From NCBI GenBank assembly GCA_028551475.1, contig CM052357.1, forward strand, positions 4,759,931-4,823,930: a stretch of 64,000 nucleotides of DNA, in the 5' to 3' direction. Origin of the DNA: Casuarina equisetifolia (taxonomy: Eukaryota > Streptophyta > Magnoliopsida > Fagales > Casuarinaceae). The translations under genes were made by a program, and so were the position numbers. The notes beneath the pieces were generated by a model. It made no database searches. It saw nothing but the letters and a program-made list of their open reading frames with translations, and had not been told where the DNA came from. Within the stretch, counting starts at the first letter, position 1, and every line of letters starts with the position of its first letter. Positions 13,046 through 25,494 of this stretch are shown here, piece after piece.

Positions 13046-16000
13046 TTATTCCTTGTTACCGAATCTCCTTGCTATCATAGGACGGACATCATCCGCATCA
13101 ACAAGGGTCTCTAAAAAGGGAAGTAAGGAAATTAGTGCAGAGTCTGATGGATCATCAAACCAACTCTTTATGGGGATCCCATTATTCACTTGCAAGCGGA
13201 AAACCTGAAATAATCAAAACAAGAATAAGCCATAAACAATCAAGTGTCCATCCTTTACAAACATCTTTATTTATTTATTTATTTATTCTCTGGTTTTCTG
13301 CCAACCCTTTCATTTTGGACAATATGGACACTAATTTCTCATCAATACCGAATAGATAATGTTGATGAGACACTGGTTTCTCATTAAGATACCTTCTCTA
13401 TCTTCCTTTTCAAGCTATCTTAAACTTGAGCCAAGCTGGGTAGGCCAGAAAAAATTAACTTCCTCGTTTTTAACCTCTACATATTACTACATGCCCGTCT
13501 AAACAAAAGCATTTTCATCGTACTAACATTCATATCTTGCACAGTTTCACCATTCATTCATCAACCCTTTTACTCTATCCTTTCTCCCTCTCCCTTCATC
13601 TTTTCTTTCTCATCTTCTGCTATCACTGAACAAGTTCCAACATTCACCATAGAGTAACGCACTATCCAACTAAATCCAGGGTAGCCAAAATAGCTGACAT
13701 AAAAAGTGCACCAACCTAGATAATAAACATACTGCCCCCAACAGATCAGAATGCCTCTAAAATTAAAGTTCAACAGAAAGCAAGAAATTTAACAAAAAGT
13801 AAGGAGCCAGCCAAGGTTCAAATCTTGGCAAAAATGGCAGGTGATGTACCTGAGGAGAATTATCAATTATGGCAACTTTTGCCAAATCAACACCTAAAAC
13901 AGTCAAATCTTTAGTATAACTGCCATCTGAAAAAATGCATGATTCACGGTAAACTCGGCGAGCTATAAGCTTTCCATCTGGATCCAGAATATCAAGTAAT
14001 TGTTCTGCATAAATGCTTTGGCTTGCAGTAAAAATAACAACTTCAAACTTCTCTGCAACTCTCTCCAAGAATTTATGGAGATGGGGCCTCTGTTTAACAT
14101 AGACAGTGTGCTCCTTCATGTTGAAGAAAACATTGAAGGTGAAGTCTGCATCATCGCAGTGTTCCAACGTAGAGTGGACAAGTGTTTCTGCATATAGGAA
14201 AGCAGATTGACCAAACATCAATAACAGTCAGTTATGAAATAAAAAATAAAAAAAGGGCAATGTAAACTGCACCAAATAAATTCCAAATAAAATCTGAATT
14301 TCTCCACCATTGCATTTACATACTACATAGACATGAACTAAGGGGTTTTCACTTACTGGACTGAACAGACAACTATATTTATGTCGGATAAAAACAGAAA
14401 GTGAGTTGAACAAAACACAGTTCACCCAATTAAGGGCTTTTCTGATGACATTTTCATGCATGTAGGCAATGTGACATGTGCACTGCATCTGAGACTGGAG
14501 TCACAGAAGCTTGATGGTCAACCATGGATTCAATCCCAGATAGCGTAACTGAGATTAATTGCTTCAATTAGATCTTCAAAGTCAACTGTGGGACCAACTT
14601 TTCATTATGTTAGCTTCCTTCATCCTCTAGATTTTAGTTTTCATCCTTTCACAAAGTTCGACCATCTACAGAAGAAACCCTCTAACACTAGTATAAATAA
14701 GTTTCATTCCGCTCTAACCCTATAAAACTCGATAAATATTTCATCACACTAAATGATCTTAACAAGATGGTGGCACTAGAAGCATATGAAATTGGACCAA
14801 CAGATCCCAAGTTATTCAGAATCCTGCCATATGCATTGAAAATATTGAGATGCCATATTAAGCAAAGGCAGCATAACTCAAGTATAAGGAACAAATAACG
14901 ACAATTCAATTTGCATACCATCCAAATCAAGTACTAATGTTACATGTTTCCTGTTCTGAGTTTCCTCCGGCAATATAGTAGGCTGAAAGTTTGAGACCAC
15001 ATCTGAGAGTTCTGGTAAACTTTTTATGAAAACCTGCGGATCAAAACACTCCGCCTGATCTGTGTCAGAGTTAGCATCAAAGTCATAGTTGCAGGGTCTC
15101 ATTTGATCAATTGCTAGGTACAAGCTACTATTATCAGAGGCCAACATAGCTTCTTCGCATGATTTGGGATGGCCGATATCGCTGACTTTGACAGTGTCCT
15201 CAAGGAATGGTAACATCATGTATTCCTCAGACACATCAAACAACAAATTAGGCTCAGCATATTTATAATCAGCAAAGCAATTTGCCTCACTAATATCATC
15301 ATCAAAAGCATTCCCATCATAGGGTAAGCTAGCGACAATCATGTCAGATATGTAAAAATCTGACACATCACAAGTTTGATAATCAGATCTGTTATCATCA
15401 CTCTCATCAGCCCCCAACCCTAGCATATCAGGATCTTTGCTGTTCCCTGTAACAAATTAACGAGAAGGTCAATCAGATTCAGTCTCACCACAAAAGAATT
15501 TAAAGATCGCTAATTTGACATATTCAAAATATGTAAACAGCAGATGAAATGCACAAATTTTACAATTTCTTCTCCAAAGGCAGCTTGGGGTTCATGTTTT
15601 AGACAAGGCACATTTACTGATAGAATCTTGTTTAACTTGAAATACATATCTTTCTCACATGTTCTGGCAGTCAAAAGTAATGAAACAAAATAATTTGTTT
15701 CATTACTAAGCCAGGGTTTTGCAATGCGGCAAAAACACATTTCCCACGTCTCACTTTCAATCAAACATTTTTGGAGAATCAAACTTCATATGGTCGAAGA
15801 CTTATCAAGAAAGAATTATCTTCAACTAAGGAAAATAAACATATAGGGACCAGAAATCTGTAAAAATTGCTCCACATGAATGAACCAAATATATTGTAAT
15901 ACAGGCAGCCAATTAACATCTGTCATTTCTTTTGTTTTTTATTTTAGTGTTGAACTTTCAGTAATACATCCATGGCATGTTGTTATTCCTGCTTGCAGAG

Positions 16001-17716
16001 GTTATCAACAGTAAAAATAATCCCAGATCAAATGTTTTAGGGGTTTCACCATCAACTTAAAAGAATTTAGCAACCATCCCACTTATGGAGAATGGAAAAC
16101 ATAATAAACAAATATTATGTGCTCAACCAACAGAATTGCAAGGGCAGACCTGCATCATCATCAGCTTGTTCAGCATGAACTTCACGGGGCTCCAAAGCAG
16201 GGGAGAAAATCGTCTCTAGGTTTGAAATATGGGTAGATTCCTGAAAATTAAGAAACCAATGCTGTCACACAGCCACAGAAACTAGATACTTATGGATGTA
16301 CAAAATCGCATATATCAATTTCAATTCATTTTTCAGATTTCTCGTGAGCAAAAAGTAAATAAGAAAATCTCTATCTCCGACCAACACAATGAAGTTTACA
16401 GGTTAAGACATACAAGCCTCCTAACATTCATGGCTATATCTAGCTAGAATTGCCAACATTAACCTAGTTTGAACAAAAATGAATTCAAACACCTATAAAG
16501 GAATATTGAGCACATGCATCAACTCCATGCCAATTTTTGACAAGAAGCCAAAAACAAAGCAAAGTTCTAACCAAAATGATTAACTATATAAGCAAACTCA
16601 GTAAACAATGTCTAAAATTTAAACTTACCATTCTCCCAATGGTTGTAGAGTCAACAAAGATTGATGAATGGTTCTCAAAATGAGAATTTCCTTCATCCAG
16701 CGGCTTTTCATGGTTAATGGCTCCATCACTTTCTATCTTTGCAGACACTTCTGTGCTCGGAGAAACTATAAGAATGATAAGCAGCATTCTCGCAATCAGA
16801 ACTCAGGTGGAACTTAATAAGCATCTCGAGTTACAAAACTATGATCTGCCCATAATACTTGGAAATGATAATACTCAATGCTTGTACAAATGGACAAGTA
16901 CAAAAAGAGACATTAACACAGCACACAATGTATCATGATCATTAAACAACTCATTCAAAACTAGATCTTCTTTTCTCAAAATTAGAGACAGACATACTAG
17001 CAGAGAAAATGACAAGAATATAGTGGAAACTAAGAGGGCATTCCACAGCCACTTTTTTGGCCATCAATTACTTTTTGCGATTTTTTAGCACATTTACACT
17101 TCTAAAAAAGTCCTTTCTCTTTTAAATACAAAGCAGGCCAACAACACTGAAACTTCATCCATTTTGAACAGATAAAGAGTCAAAAATCTTTAAAGAGAGA
17201 TAGAATTAAATCTTACAAACTAAAATGATAATAATTAGAACTAAAATCTCCAAATCATTAGACACAAACATTTTGCTATTTTATATATTTTTTTGGTGTA
17301 ACAGAAAAATATGTAACTCCACAATCACTATTTTAAAGATACATGGTCCTCTTTCAAATGAAACTCTTACCAGTACATACTTGGGTAAAGCAGTGAATGG
17401 GCCATAGTATTGTATCATATAGATAAGCGTGACCCACCCAACATCTCTAGATATGGATAGGAAATATGAAAGATCTTTAAGAACCTTGATATTAAGTAGA
17501 TAATAGATCAACTAAGAATATTGGCCTTTCTTCCTATAGTCACTTACCATCATGACATATAGGAACACACATGTCAATTTCTTCCATGTGTTCAGAAATC
17601 CTGGCATATGAGCATGGTTTTTTGGATATTTTACTTGACTTTTGACAAACATGAAGACCATTTTTTTCTTTGAAGCAGTCCATGCTCAATTTGGTCTTCA
17701 TTTTTAATGAGGGCAT
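13046..17716 (-). CDS. SSP4: SCP1-like small CTD phosphatase (SSP4 type)
   Basis: Coding exons on the minus strand, 5' to 3': 17716-17548, 16765-16629, 16240-16150, 15446-14919, 14187-13850 and 13204-13046 (TAA), giving 473 aa. The N-terminus MPSLKMKTK...HVCQKSS is the conserved start of plant CTD-small-phosphatase-like proteins. Residues about 100-300 are acidic and poorly structured. The C-terminal 165 residues form the FCP1-like HAD phosphatase domain. It holds the catalytic DLDETLVHS motif near residues 305-313, the segment VVIFTASQSIYAEQLLDILD, and the IIDNSPQ and IKSWFDD motifs. The family removes phosphates from the C-terminal repeats of RNA polymerase II in the nucleus. The intron between 14919 and 14187 splits the Glu codon of the catalytic motif. 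Start chosen at the conserved MPSLKMK; a separate 5' UTR exon lies near 20 kb. Symbol by homology and gene order. Confidence 0.9.
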
Positions 17717-17739
17717 TTGTTCTGTTCTTCAGATATGTA

Positions 17740-19953
17740 CTGCAACCTTGATTTGGGAACATCAGTGGGAAAATATACCCTCTAAATAATCAAAGCAGCA
17801 GGCAGCAACTGTAAACCAAAAAGAAAGGGAAAAAAGGACAGATATGTTAGAAACAATGAACGTTATGTGGTGACGTACAAAAAATTGAAAAATCTGATCT
17901 AAGAACTTCAGCTGCCATTGTATATGCAAATGAACTAACAGATGACAAATCTAGTCAAGATTATTCATTAAGAAACTTAGAAATTTTGGAGCAAGAGAAG
18001 CAACCAAAGCGTCCATAAAATTATCACACAAAGCACAAATTATTCACCACATTGTCATGCACACACCCGTCACTAACCAAGTCAAAGAACAAGTTAATTG
18101 GCCAGAATGCCAAAAAGATTGACTCCAAATATTAATGTCCTAAATTCGTAGCACATGCTGCAAATGTTTGCTAAACACTGTGACACTCTTGAAAGCATTA
18201 AGTAGGGAATCGGGTGAAACTCTCTAAGTACAACAAATCTCCACTTCCAATACTGCTTATTCATGCTGCAAATGTCTCTTTAAATAAGTCTGGCGTGACA
18301 CCACTACATCCCAAAAAGGAAAAGAAAATGTCCAAAAGCTGTGACCAACCAGATGAAGAAATAGCAAGTGATCAATCATTTCTCCATTCCATGTATACAT
18401 AAAAACTGCCATATAACCACTAGTTCCCCTTTTACTTGATTATCTGTTGTAGGAATTTTCGAAGCCTTCTCTGCATCCTAACAGCAAGTGACCAACCACC
18501 TCTAACAAAAATTTTAAGGGATGACCACTAGTTCCTTTTTTACTTGATTATCTGTCATAGGAATGTGTCCCTAGGTTGCCATCCATGTAGTACATAGACA
18601 CCCTATGGGGAAAGGTTAGCTAAGTAACCCTAATCAGAAAATGTTTGCTAAACACTGTGCTCTCTAGAACTAGTCCACCATCCCAACAGCAGAGAAGACA
18701 AATGAGGAAAAAAAAAAAAAAGGAGAAAGAGGGAGATATCAATGAAGATAGCCCAGATAGCCTCAAAATGCTCAAAACAAAACATGAAAGAGAAGCTAGA
18801 TACCAGAGAAAGCAAGGGATAACCAGCGACTTCCCAAATCTATCATAAATCCGAAAATTGATGACAAGGTCACCATTTGGTTTAAGACGTTTTAAAAAAG
18901 ACCCTATAATAAAAAAAAGGTCTGTAGGTCTATGTTGGAAATTAGACAGTTTTGCTTTCAAAAGTCAACTGATGTGAGAGATAGGTATCATCAACAAGGT
19001 TCTTGAAATCGCCTTTTCCAACACAAAGGACATGGTTCTAGCCAAAGCTCATAAAAAAACACAAAGCCAATACCCACATACACAATCAAGACCAAAATCA
19101 CGTCTTGCGAGACCACCACGTCTCTGGTGACTATTATCAGCTCCACTAAATGTGTGTTGCCGTTCTTTACATCCTCAACTGGTTATGTATGGTACTGTGA
19201 CACTTTGTGCCTTCAAATATATGACTGTTACCCAGAAGTGAAAAATTATCCAAATCACCTAACTCGAAAAAGAGACCCAAAATATACTAGAAGGTTTTCA
19301 ACATCCGAATTGACTGTCGATTAACTCATCAAGCCAAGCTCAAATAATTTGACGGATGGTAGATGATAGGATTATCCAAGTCCACACAAACTCCATGGTA
19401 TAAGAAGCAATAACTATGAGTTACCGCCACAACCCTCCTAAAGATAAATGAAAAAAGAAAACCTAGAATCCGCTTTTCAATTGTAAAATCGAAAGACTAA
19501 ACAGCAAAAAGGAAAATTTTTTTAAAAAAAAAAGCGTAAGAAAAGCCATACAACAGCATATCTACGTACCAACGTATCCACAACGCGAGAATCTAGAAAC
19601 CCATGTCCAAGAACACCAAAATTTTCAAGTAAAACCATGGGGAAATCAAAGTCAACCAAGTGATTCACAAACCAAGGACACCAGAGTCAAAGAATTTAAA
19701 GCAGCGAAAACGAAATCAACCGAAAGACAAGAATCAAAACCGAGCCATCAACTTAAAACCCTAGAAAGACCAAGCTCAAGCTACAGTTATACCGTTAAAC
19801 CTCCATTTTCGCACAGTAAAAGCAACATTGAAAAGGCGAAACACCAACAAACAAGATTCAACCGGCACTAGACAAGCTACGATAAGACGAAACAAAAAGA
19901 GAGCAAGAAAATTCACACAAACAGTGAATTGAAAAGATGAAAAATACGGGCAC
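17740..19953 (-). other. Long 5'-UTR intron of the SSP4-type gene
   Basis: About 2.2 kb between a donor at 19953 (minus-strand CCGCAG|gtgccc) and the acceptor (ggttgcag) before 17739. It holds no recognisable gene; an A-run lies near 18709-18722. A further untranslated exon inside cannot be excluded. Confidence 0.5.
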
Positions 19954-19975
19954 CTGCGGAGAAGCAGAGAGTCTC

Positions 19976-20011
<36 letters not shown>

Positions 20012-20035
20012 GTCTTTAACTTCCACGAACGGTCA
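19954..20035 (-). other. Putative 5' UTR exon of the SSP4-type gene with GA/CT repeat
   Basis: On the minus strand this reads as a (GA)n tract followed by AAACAGAGACTCTCTGC and a good donor, which is typical of a plant leader exon. The upper limit is approximate because the transcription start cannot be read from sequence alone. Confidence 0.5.
19979..20008. repeat. CT/GA microsatellite in the 5' leader
   Basis: About 15 CT units. GA/CT repeats are common in plant core promoters and leaders, and this one sits in the inferred first exon of the SSP4-type gene. Confidence 0.88.
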
Positions 20036-20330
20036 GAGGGAGGTGATGTTGGTTCCGTTGGATGCTATGGACGGTCGAGATGCGATCCTGGGGGACCAGT
20101 CGGACCGGTGGGAGCGCGCCACGTAGATGGGAGACCAGCTCTGCATTGCGCGTTGACACGTGCAGTTTCGCGGGAAGATAGGAAAAGGAGGGAAGCTCCG
20201 GTGGTCCACGTTTTTTCGTGGCGCGTGTCGTGTAACTCCACGGAAGCGTGTGAGTGTGGAGGACTTCAAGTGGGGGCACTTCACGTCATCTTCGGCCACT
20301 CGCCTTGAGGGGAGACTTTTGGATTTATCC
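20036..20330 (-). promoter_or_regulatory. GC-rich promoter region of the SSP4-type gene
   Basis: A locally GC-rich block directly upstream of the inferred leader exon. It contains a perfect G-box CACGTG at 20157-20162 next to a TTGAC W-box core (20153-20157), and several further ACGT cores (about 20110, 20199, 20282). G-boxes are bound by bZIP and bHLH factors. Whether they act on this gene is inference. Confidence 0.5.
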
Positions 20331-21137
20331 AAGGGCCAAACAAGGTCTTCAAATGATATGCAAATAGAGATATTTGCGGGAGAGTTGAAAACAGAAAAAT
20401 ATTTGAAATAAGATTTAGACAGCACGAGACTTTTGTTATACTGAATAGTGGACTTCATGTAAAGGAGGTGACCTTAAGAATATATGAAATTTTTTCATAT
20501 AAAAAATATTGTTAAAAAAATTTAAAATTTAGACAATATAAAATTTTTGTCATATCTTATTGATAGATCTTTTTGTAACCAATGTGGGCAATAGACTTGA
20601 ACTACAAGAGTTGTTACCTTTTGATTTTAAGTTTTACTATTATATAAGAAGACTATATCTAAAGCTAATTTAAGAATGTGGAAGTTCTTTTTTTTTAACA
20701 AAATGATTTTTAATGGAATTTAATTAATATGAGACTTTTATTATATTATTCTTTGGATGGATAATAAATTGATTTTGAATTTGTGATTATTTTAGTTGAA
20801 ATTAAGTGTTACTAAAATATTTTTAAGTAAATTTTTGTGCCTATATTAGTGAGATTTCTTTCCAAAGCCTTTTTTGTGTGATTGAATTTTTATGACCAAG
20901 TCAACATGTAGACATTAAATTGCAAATTTAGTACTTTACTTGCAACAGCCCCTATCTCCTTTATGTGTGGGGTAGACAGCGGCCCACTCAATGACATGTG
21001 TCTACTATTACCTTGAATATAGGATGGTTGGTAGGTCCACTTATATTGGAGCAATGTAAATTTAGATAAGAGAGAATGTTATGAAAAAGACTTCTTCCAA
21101 CATCAAGAATAAAAGTAAAGATCTTGGTCCTAAAAAA

Positions 21138-21710
21138 AAGCTTTGTTTTCCTCTTAGTTAATTTTTTGGATTGGAACCTAAGTCCAAGATAATGGTATCA
21201 TAACCTAGGTTATAACCTAGTTCTACTAATCATGCCTATAACATCATTGTTACCGAGACAACCTCCTAGTATACAAGATATGTTGGAAGTTATAAATTGT
21301 GTTTGACTTGAAATTAGAGCTTAGATTGGGTCTTACTCTTACCTATCACCTATATAATGTACTATTATTATGATGACTTCTTTATATGAAAAGGGTGTTA
21401 AAGGCTATAAGTCCTATATAGGAGAAGAGAAGCCTATAGTGATCTTAAATGGAAAAAGTTTCCTCTTGATTAGCATTTGGGTTTAGTTTTGTGTCTTTTA
21501 GCATGGTATTAAAGTATAGGTTATGTCATACTTGTACTCACTACCTGTAAAAGTATTATTGTTACCAAAACAACCTCATAGTGTGTAGGGGTGTTGAAGG
21601 CTATGAGTCCCACACCAAAAAGAAAATAATCATATGGTGAAGTTTAAATGAAGAAAGTTTTCTTTAATCCTTGATTTAATTCTTAAATTGGGGCTTTAGT
21701 CCCTCTAACA
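21138..21710 (+). mobile_element. Tandem miniature LTR (TRIM-like) remnant
   Basis: Two LTR-like units, 21396-21503 (starts TGTTAAAGGCTATAAGTCC, ends TTTTAGCA) and 21592-21710 (starts TGTTGAAGGCTATGAGTCC, ends CTCTAACA), flank an 88-base interior. That interior starts with TGGTATTAAAG, a degenerate form of the initiator-Met tRNA primer-binding site TGGTATCAGAGC. A third partial LTR end sits before TGGTATCATAACC at 21193, and a remnant LTR start (TGTTGGAAGTTATAA) is at 21281. The TG...CA ends, the primer site right after the LTR, tiny size and absence of coding sequence fit a TRIM in tandem arrangement. Copies are strongly diverged and the outer limits are approximate. Confidence 0.5.
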
Positions 21711-23695
21711 CCTATACAAACTCTCTTGCACATCAAGCATCATCAAGATTAAAGTTGTACAAAGTAAAGTAAATCAAACCTAAGCTTAAATACCATATTA
21801 GAATGTCTAAAAGCCTTACTCAAAAACTAGTTAAGAGTTGAAAAGTCATTCTTTCATTTAAAGATCTTATATTCTATTGTGAAACTTTCATCTTACACAT
21901 ACTTTTTAGCACACAAAGTATCTTTGAACTCAAGGTTGCATGAGATAAAGTAAATTTAACCTAAGCTTTAATACCACATTAAGAAGCTAAAAAATCTAAC
22001 CTAATAGTTAATTCAAAGGTTTGTGAAATTTTCTTTTATTTAAACTTCACCTTATAAACATTTACATCATTTTATGGTTTTAGTCATCTTATGAAAAGCT
22101 TAAACATTGAAGTAATATCACTTATCATAATTCACAATTTTAATCATTGTATAATCCATATTAACTTAATTCCTCTTTTTATACACCAAAATAGATATAA
22201 GAGAATCTAGTCTCTATCCTTGTCTTAATAGACTGGGCAACAAAACCAAAAATATGTGAACCCATAACCTTAAAGCTTATGATAGCAAAGTTCAAAAGCA
22301 ATATATATATTAAAAAAAAGGTCAACATCTAGAAGAATTTGATAGCCATTTAGCAAATAAAATCATTATCCATGGCATTGAACTTTCTTGCAAGAGCCAT
22401 AGGTTGCCAAACAAGACAAATATATCATAGTCATTATGTTGATTCAAAATACCAACAAGAAAATCTAATACCAATTCCTTATATGATTTGTATATTTCGA
22501 AAGTTTTGAAGTTCAAATAGCATCAGTATAACAAGAACTCTAAGAATTATGATATATTCTAATCCTATATTGCACCATGCCTAAGAGGGGGGAAGGTTCT
22601 AACATTAGTTTATAGTAGTATAATAGAGAAGATAGTGTATGCAACATTCTACAGATGGATTGCTAATGATTTGATCCAAAAAAATGGTAGTCACATAGAT
22701 TCTAAGTTGTTTGGATAAGAGTGCCTTGTTTAAGAATCTAATTATGGCCTATCAAATCATGTCATACAAAGGATCATTGGTTCCCCAACTTGATATTTGC
22801 CCTATTGTCACTATGTTACTACATCTCTCAACTTATTTGTGAGTATAAGGTTTTGGAAAATCTTATGCATATTATTTTATTTAGTAAGTCATCAAATTAA
22901 TAAAAAAGAATAGAGCAAACATATTAGCAAAATAAAAGCATCATGGAAAAAAATCTAGGTGTATGAAATTCTTTAGATTAGTCAGAGATTTTTTTTTTTT
23001 TTTTTGTGAAAGTGTGGGTAATCGATTTTGTAGCACATAAAATTCTTTGATTTTTTTTATTTTTTATTATTGTGTGTTTTTGCAACATAATATCTTGAAT
23101 TTCTTCAATTCATAACAAATTAAGTATAAATTACCATGTGACAAAAATATATTGTGTTTTTTCACCTAGTACGAGAAGAGGCCATGAAATGAAGATTGGA
23201 GAGGCTTCTTTGAGAATGTTAAACAGCGTAGGCCAAAACCCCAAAAGGATGAAATCTTTAGGGGTTTTGGCCTTGCTTTTGCATATTACCTACCTTAGAA
23301 CCCTCCAATAGTGTGTATTACGAGATTCTAAACTGCAAATTAGAGACTTTCAAGGCTTCTTACGTGTCCCCAAATCCGTCCCTATCAAGATTCCTCTAAG
23401 AATAAGAATAGATAAGTGTGCAAAATAAATGACGACATCTCTACGACTTTTAGCAATTTAGTAGGGTTCTAGCCAAGACAACAACGTTGTTGTTAACGAA
23501 TATAGCTTCACATCAAAGAGACAGAATTTTGTCCATAGTTTAAAAGTGAATTTATCCATTCAATTATAATTAATTGTTAACTTAAACTTTAAGTTTTTTT
23601 TTTATATAATATTAGAGTCAAGATAAAATTTCTCCAAACCTCATTCCAACTAAGTCTCGTTGGTGTCAAGGGGTATGAAGAATATAATCTAACAT

Positions 23696-24043
23696 TGCAA
23701 AAATAATATATTTTAAAGCATAAAAGCCCATCATATATAACCTATAGGCAAAAGAAGATATATCCTTATCAAATATAACATCAAGTTCATGTATCTCTAC
23801 TTTTGATGTAGGATGAGCATCCTTAATACACCCCCTTCTCATAGTAGAAGAAACATTATTAATATATAAATTAAGGATGGTTAGGATCCATCATAACACA
23901 TCAGAAAGGAAGTAGTAATTCTAATACCATGTTAAAATAAAAAAGTTTATCTTAAAACTCATATGCAAAAAAAGGTATACTTCGTCAATATAAGGTTAAA
24001 TTCACATTTCTTCAATTTCGATGTGAGATAAATATTCTCAACA
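23696..24043 (-). mobile_element. TRIM-like miniature LTR element
   Basis: Read on the minus strand: a 5' LTR of about 114 bases at 24043-23930 (TGTTGAGAATATTTATCTC ... TTTTAACA); a primer-binding-site-like TGGTATTAGAATT immediately after it; an interior of about 99 bases ending in a purine run (GAGAAGGGGG); and a 3' LTR beginning TGTATTAAGGATGCTC at 23830 and ending near TTTTTGCA at 23696. The order LTR, primer site, purine tract, LTR with no coding sequence is the layout of TRIM elements. LTR similarity is modest, so the copy is old. No exact target-site duplication is seen. Confidence 0.5.
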
Positions 24044-25124
24044 ATATCTTTAGCTATTATTTAAAAGTATATTTGTCATTTCAATTTATAAATTGACTTT
24101 TGTACAAACGAATTGTCAATTGCTAGGCATACAATTTGTCAACAAAGGGCCTTATTACAAGCCAATTTGAAGAAATGAACTGAATAACACTTGTCTAAGT
24201 GAAGTCCCTTGTGGATGATGATAAATACAACCAAGCAATACGAGGTCCACAATTATAAGTATCTCATGTTTATGACGGTCGATGATACCTTTAAAATGCT
24301 AGGAGCCCATCCACATGGAGAAGAAAACCTATTCCCTCTTTAAAATTAGATCATGGAAAACCTTAACCCTAAGCTTAATAACATCCCAAAGTTTTACATG
24401 TAGGAGGTTAGAGCTCAAGTTTCCCTCTCCCATAATAAATCCTTTATTCCCTTAATCCCCAACCCAATAAAATAAAAAAAATTATATAATAAGAAACAAC
24501 ATATTTATTTCATAATTCCCCTCCATATTTAGAATAATTATTTTTTTTTTTGGTAAAAATTTGTTACAAGCTTATGGAGCCTAATAGGTAATAATAGACT
24601 AGAATAATCAATTCTATCATATCAATAAGCTTAGATCTTTTGGCTTAGGGGTTAAGTTCACTATAATTAATATCAAAGCTAAGCCTAATGTCTCAAGCTC
24701 ATAGAAAAAGGAATTGTTTAAGGTTTATGGAGATGTAGTAGGCTTATGAGGGCTTAGTAGATAATGATAATGATATCTAAGAATATTTGAACTTATCAAG
24801 CTAATAGGTTTAAGAACTTATATTTATTTCAATTTTTAATATATGAAGAAAAAATAATAATTTTTGGAAATTGATTAATTATTTAACAAAACGCCAAAAT
24901 CACTATCAAGCAATAGCTTCTGAGATATTTATTTTCCTTTTCCTTCTTTCTGAACCATTGCTTTTTGGGGAGCCACGGCAAGGCCACGAGCCGCAGTAGG
25001 GGACATCCCTCTCATGGACACATCTCGGAAGAAAAAGAAAGAACAATAATGGAAACAAAGGAAGAATCCTATTTAAAAACAATGACGGGAAAGAGTCTGA
25101 ACCGGAGAAAAAAAACGAGAGGAC

Positions 25125-25180
25125 GAGGGCGTCTGTGTCTGTCTTGTCTGCCTGTGTGTCTGTCTATGTCTGTGTACTGA
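25125..25180. repeat. TGTCTG-rich imperfect repeat upstream of PHYE
   Basis: Imperfect TGTCTG/TGTC units over about 50 bases in the region immediately upstream of the phytochrome start, possibly within its 5' leader. Confidence 0.6.
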
Positions 25181-25494
25181 TACCAGTCAAATCGCAAGAG
25201 ACGAGAAAAGACTGCACAACTAGGAAGAGAGGCAGATTAGCAAAAGCAATAAAACGTTTAGAAGATAATCTTGACTGCAAAATGACAGAGACGTCTGGAA
25301 ACCGAAAGGAAAAGAATCAAGCAGCAGAAACTGCATGTGCAGGGATGTTAAGCATCCAGCTCCTTGGGCTTCTCTTATGCCCATATGAGTTTTTGATAGA
25401 ACTCCATCAACTAGAGCCCTTTAACGGAGAGCAGAGAGTGAGCAAGATTAAAGTTTTCATTTTTAGCTGCAAGCAACATGATGAGGCCGAATAA
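25135..25494 (+). other. Upstream ORF overlapping the PHYE start codon
   Basis: A 119-codon ORF in a different frame runs across the PHYE ATG at 25478. The product has no recognised domain. It matters only if the PHYE transcript starts upstream of 25135, where it could lower translation of the main frame. Not proposed as a protein gene. Confidence 0.3.

Larger units (their letters stand above)
20331..24960. other. AT-rich spacer with retroelement remnants
   Basis: No gene recognised. The stretch carries T-runs (22990-23004), TRIM-like remnants (listed separately) and more primer-binding-site-like words such as 'atcaaagctaagcc' near 24669. Short ORFs are unconvincing. Confidence 0.55.

Noticed and set aside
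19937..20458. Several ORFs of 80-140 codons on both strands around 20 kb
   Set aside because: GC-rich promoter block of the SSP4-type gene leaves frames open by chance on all strands; no domain or conserved motif.
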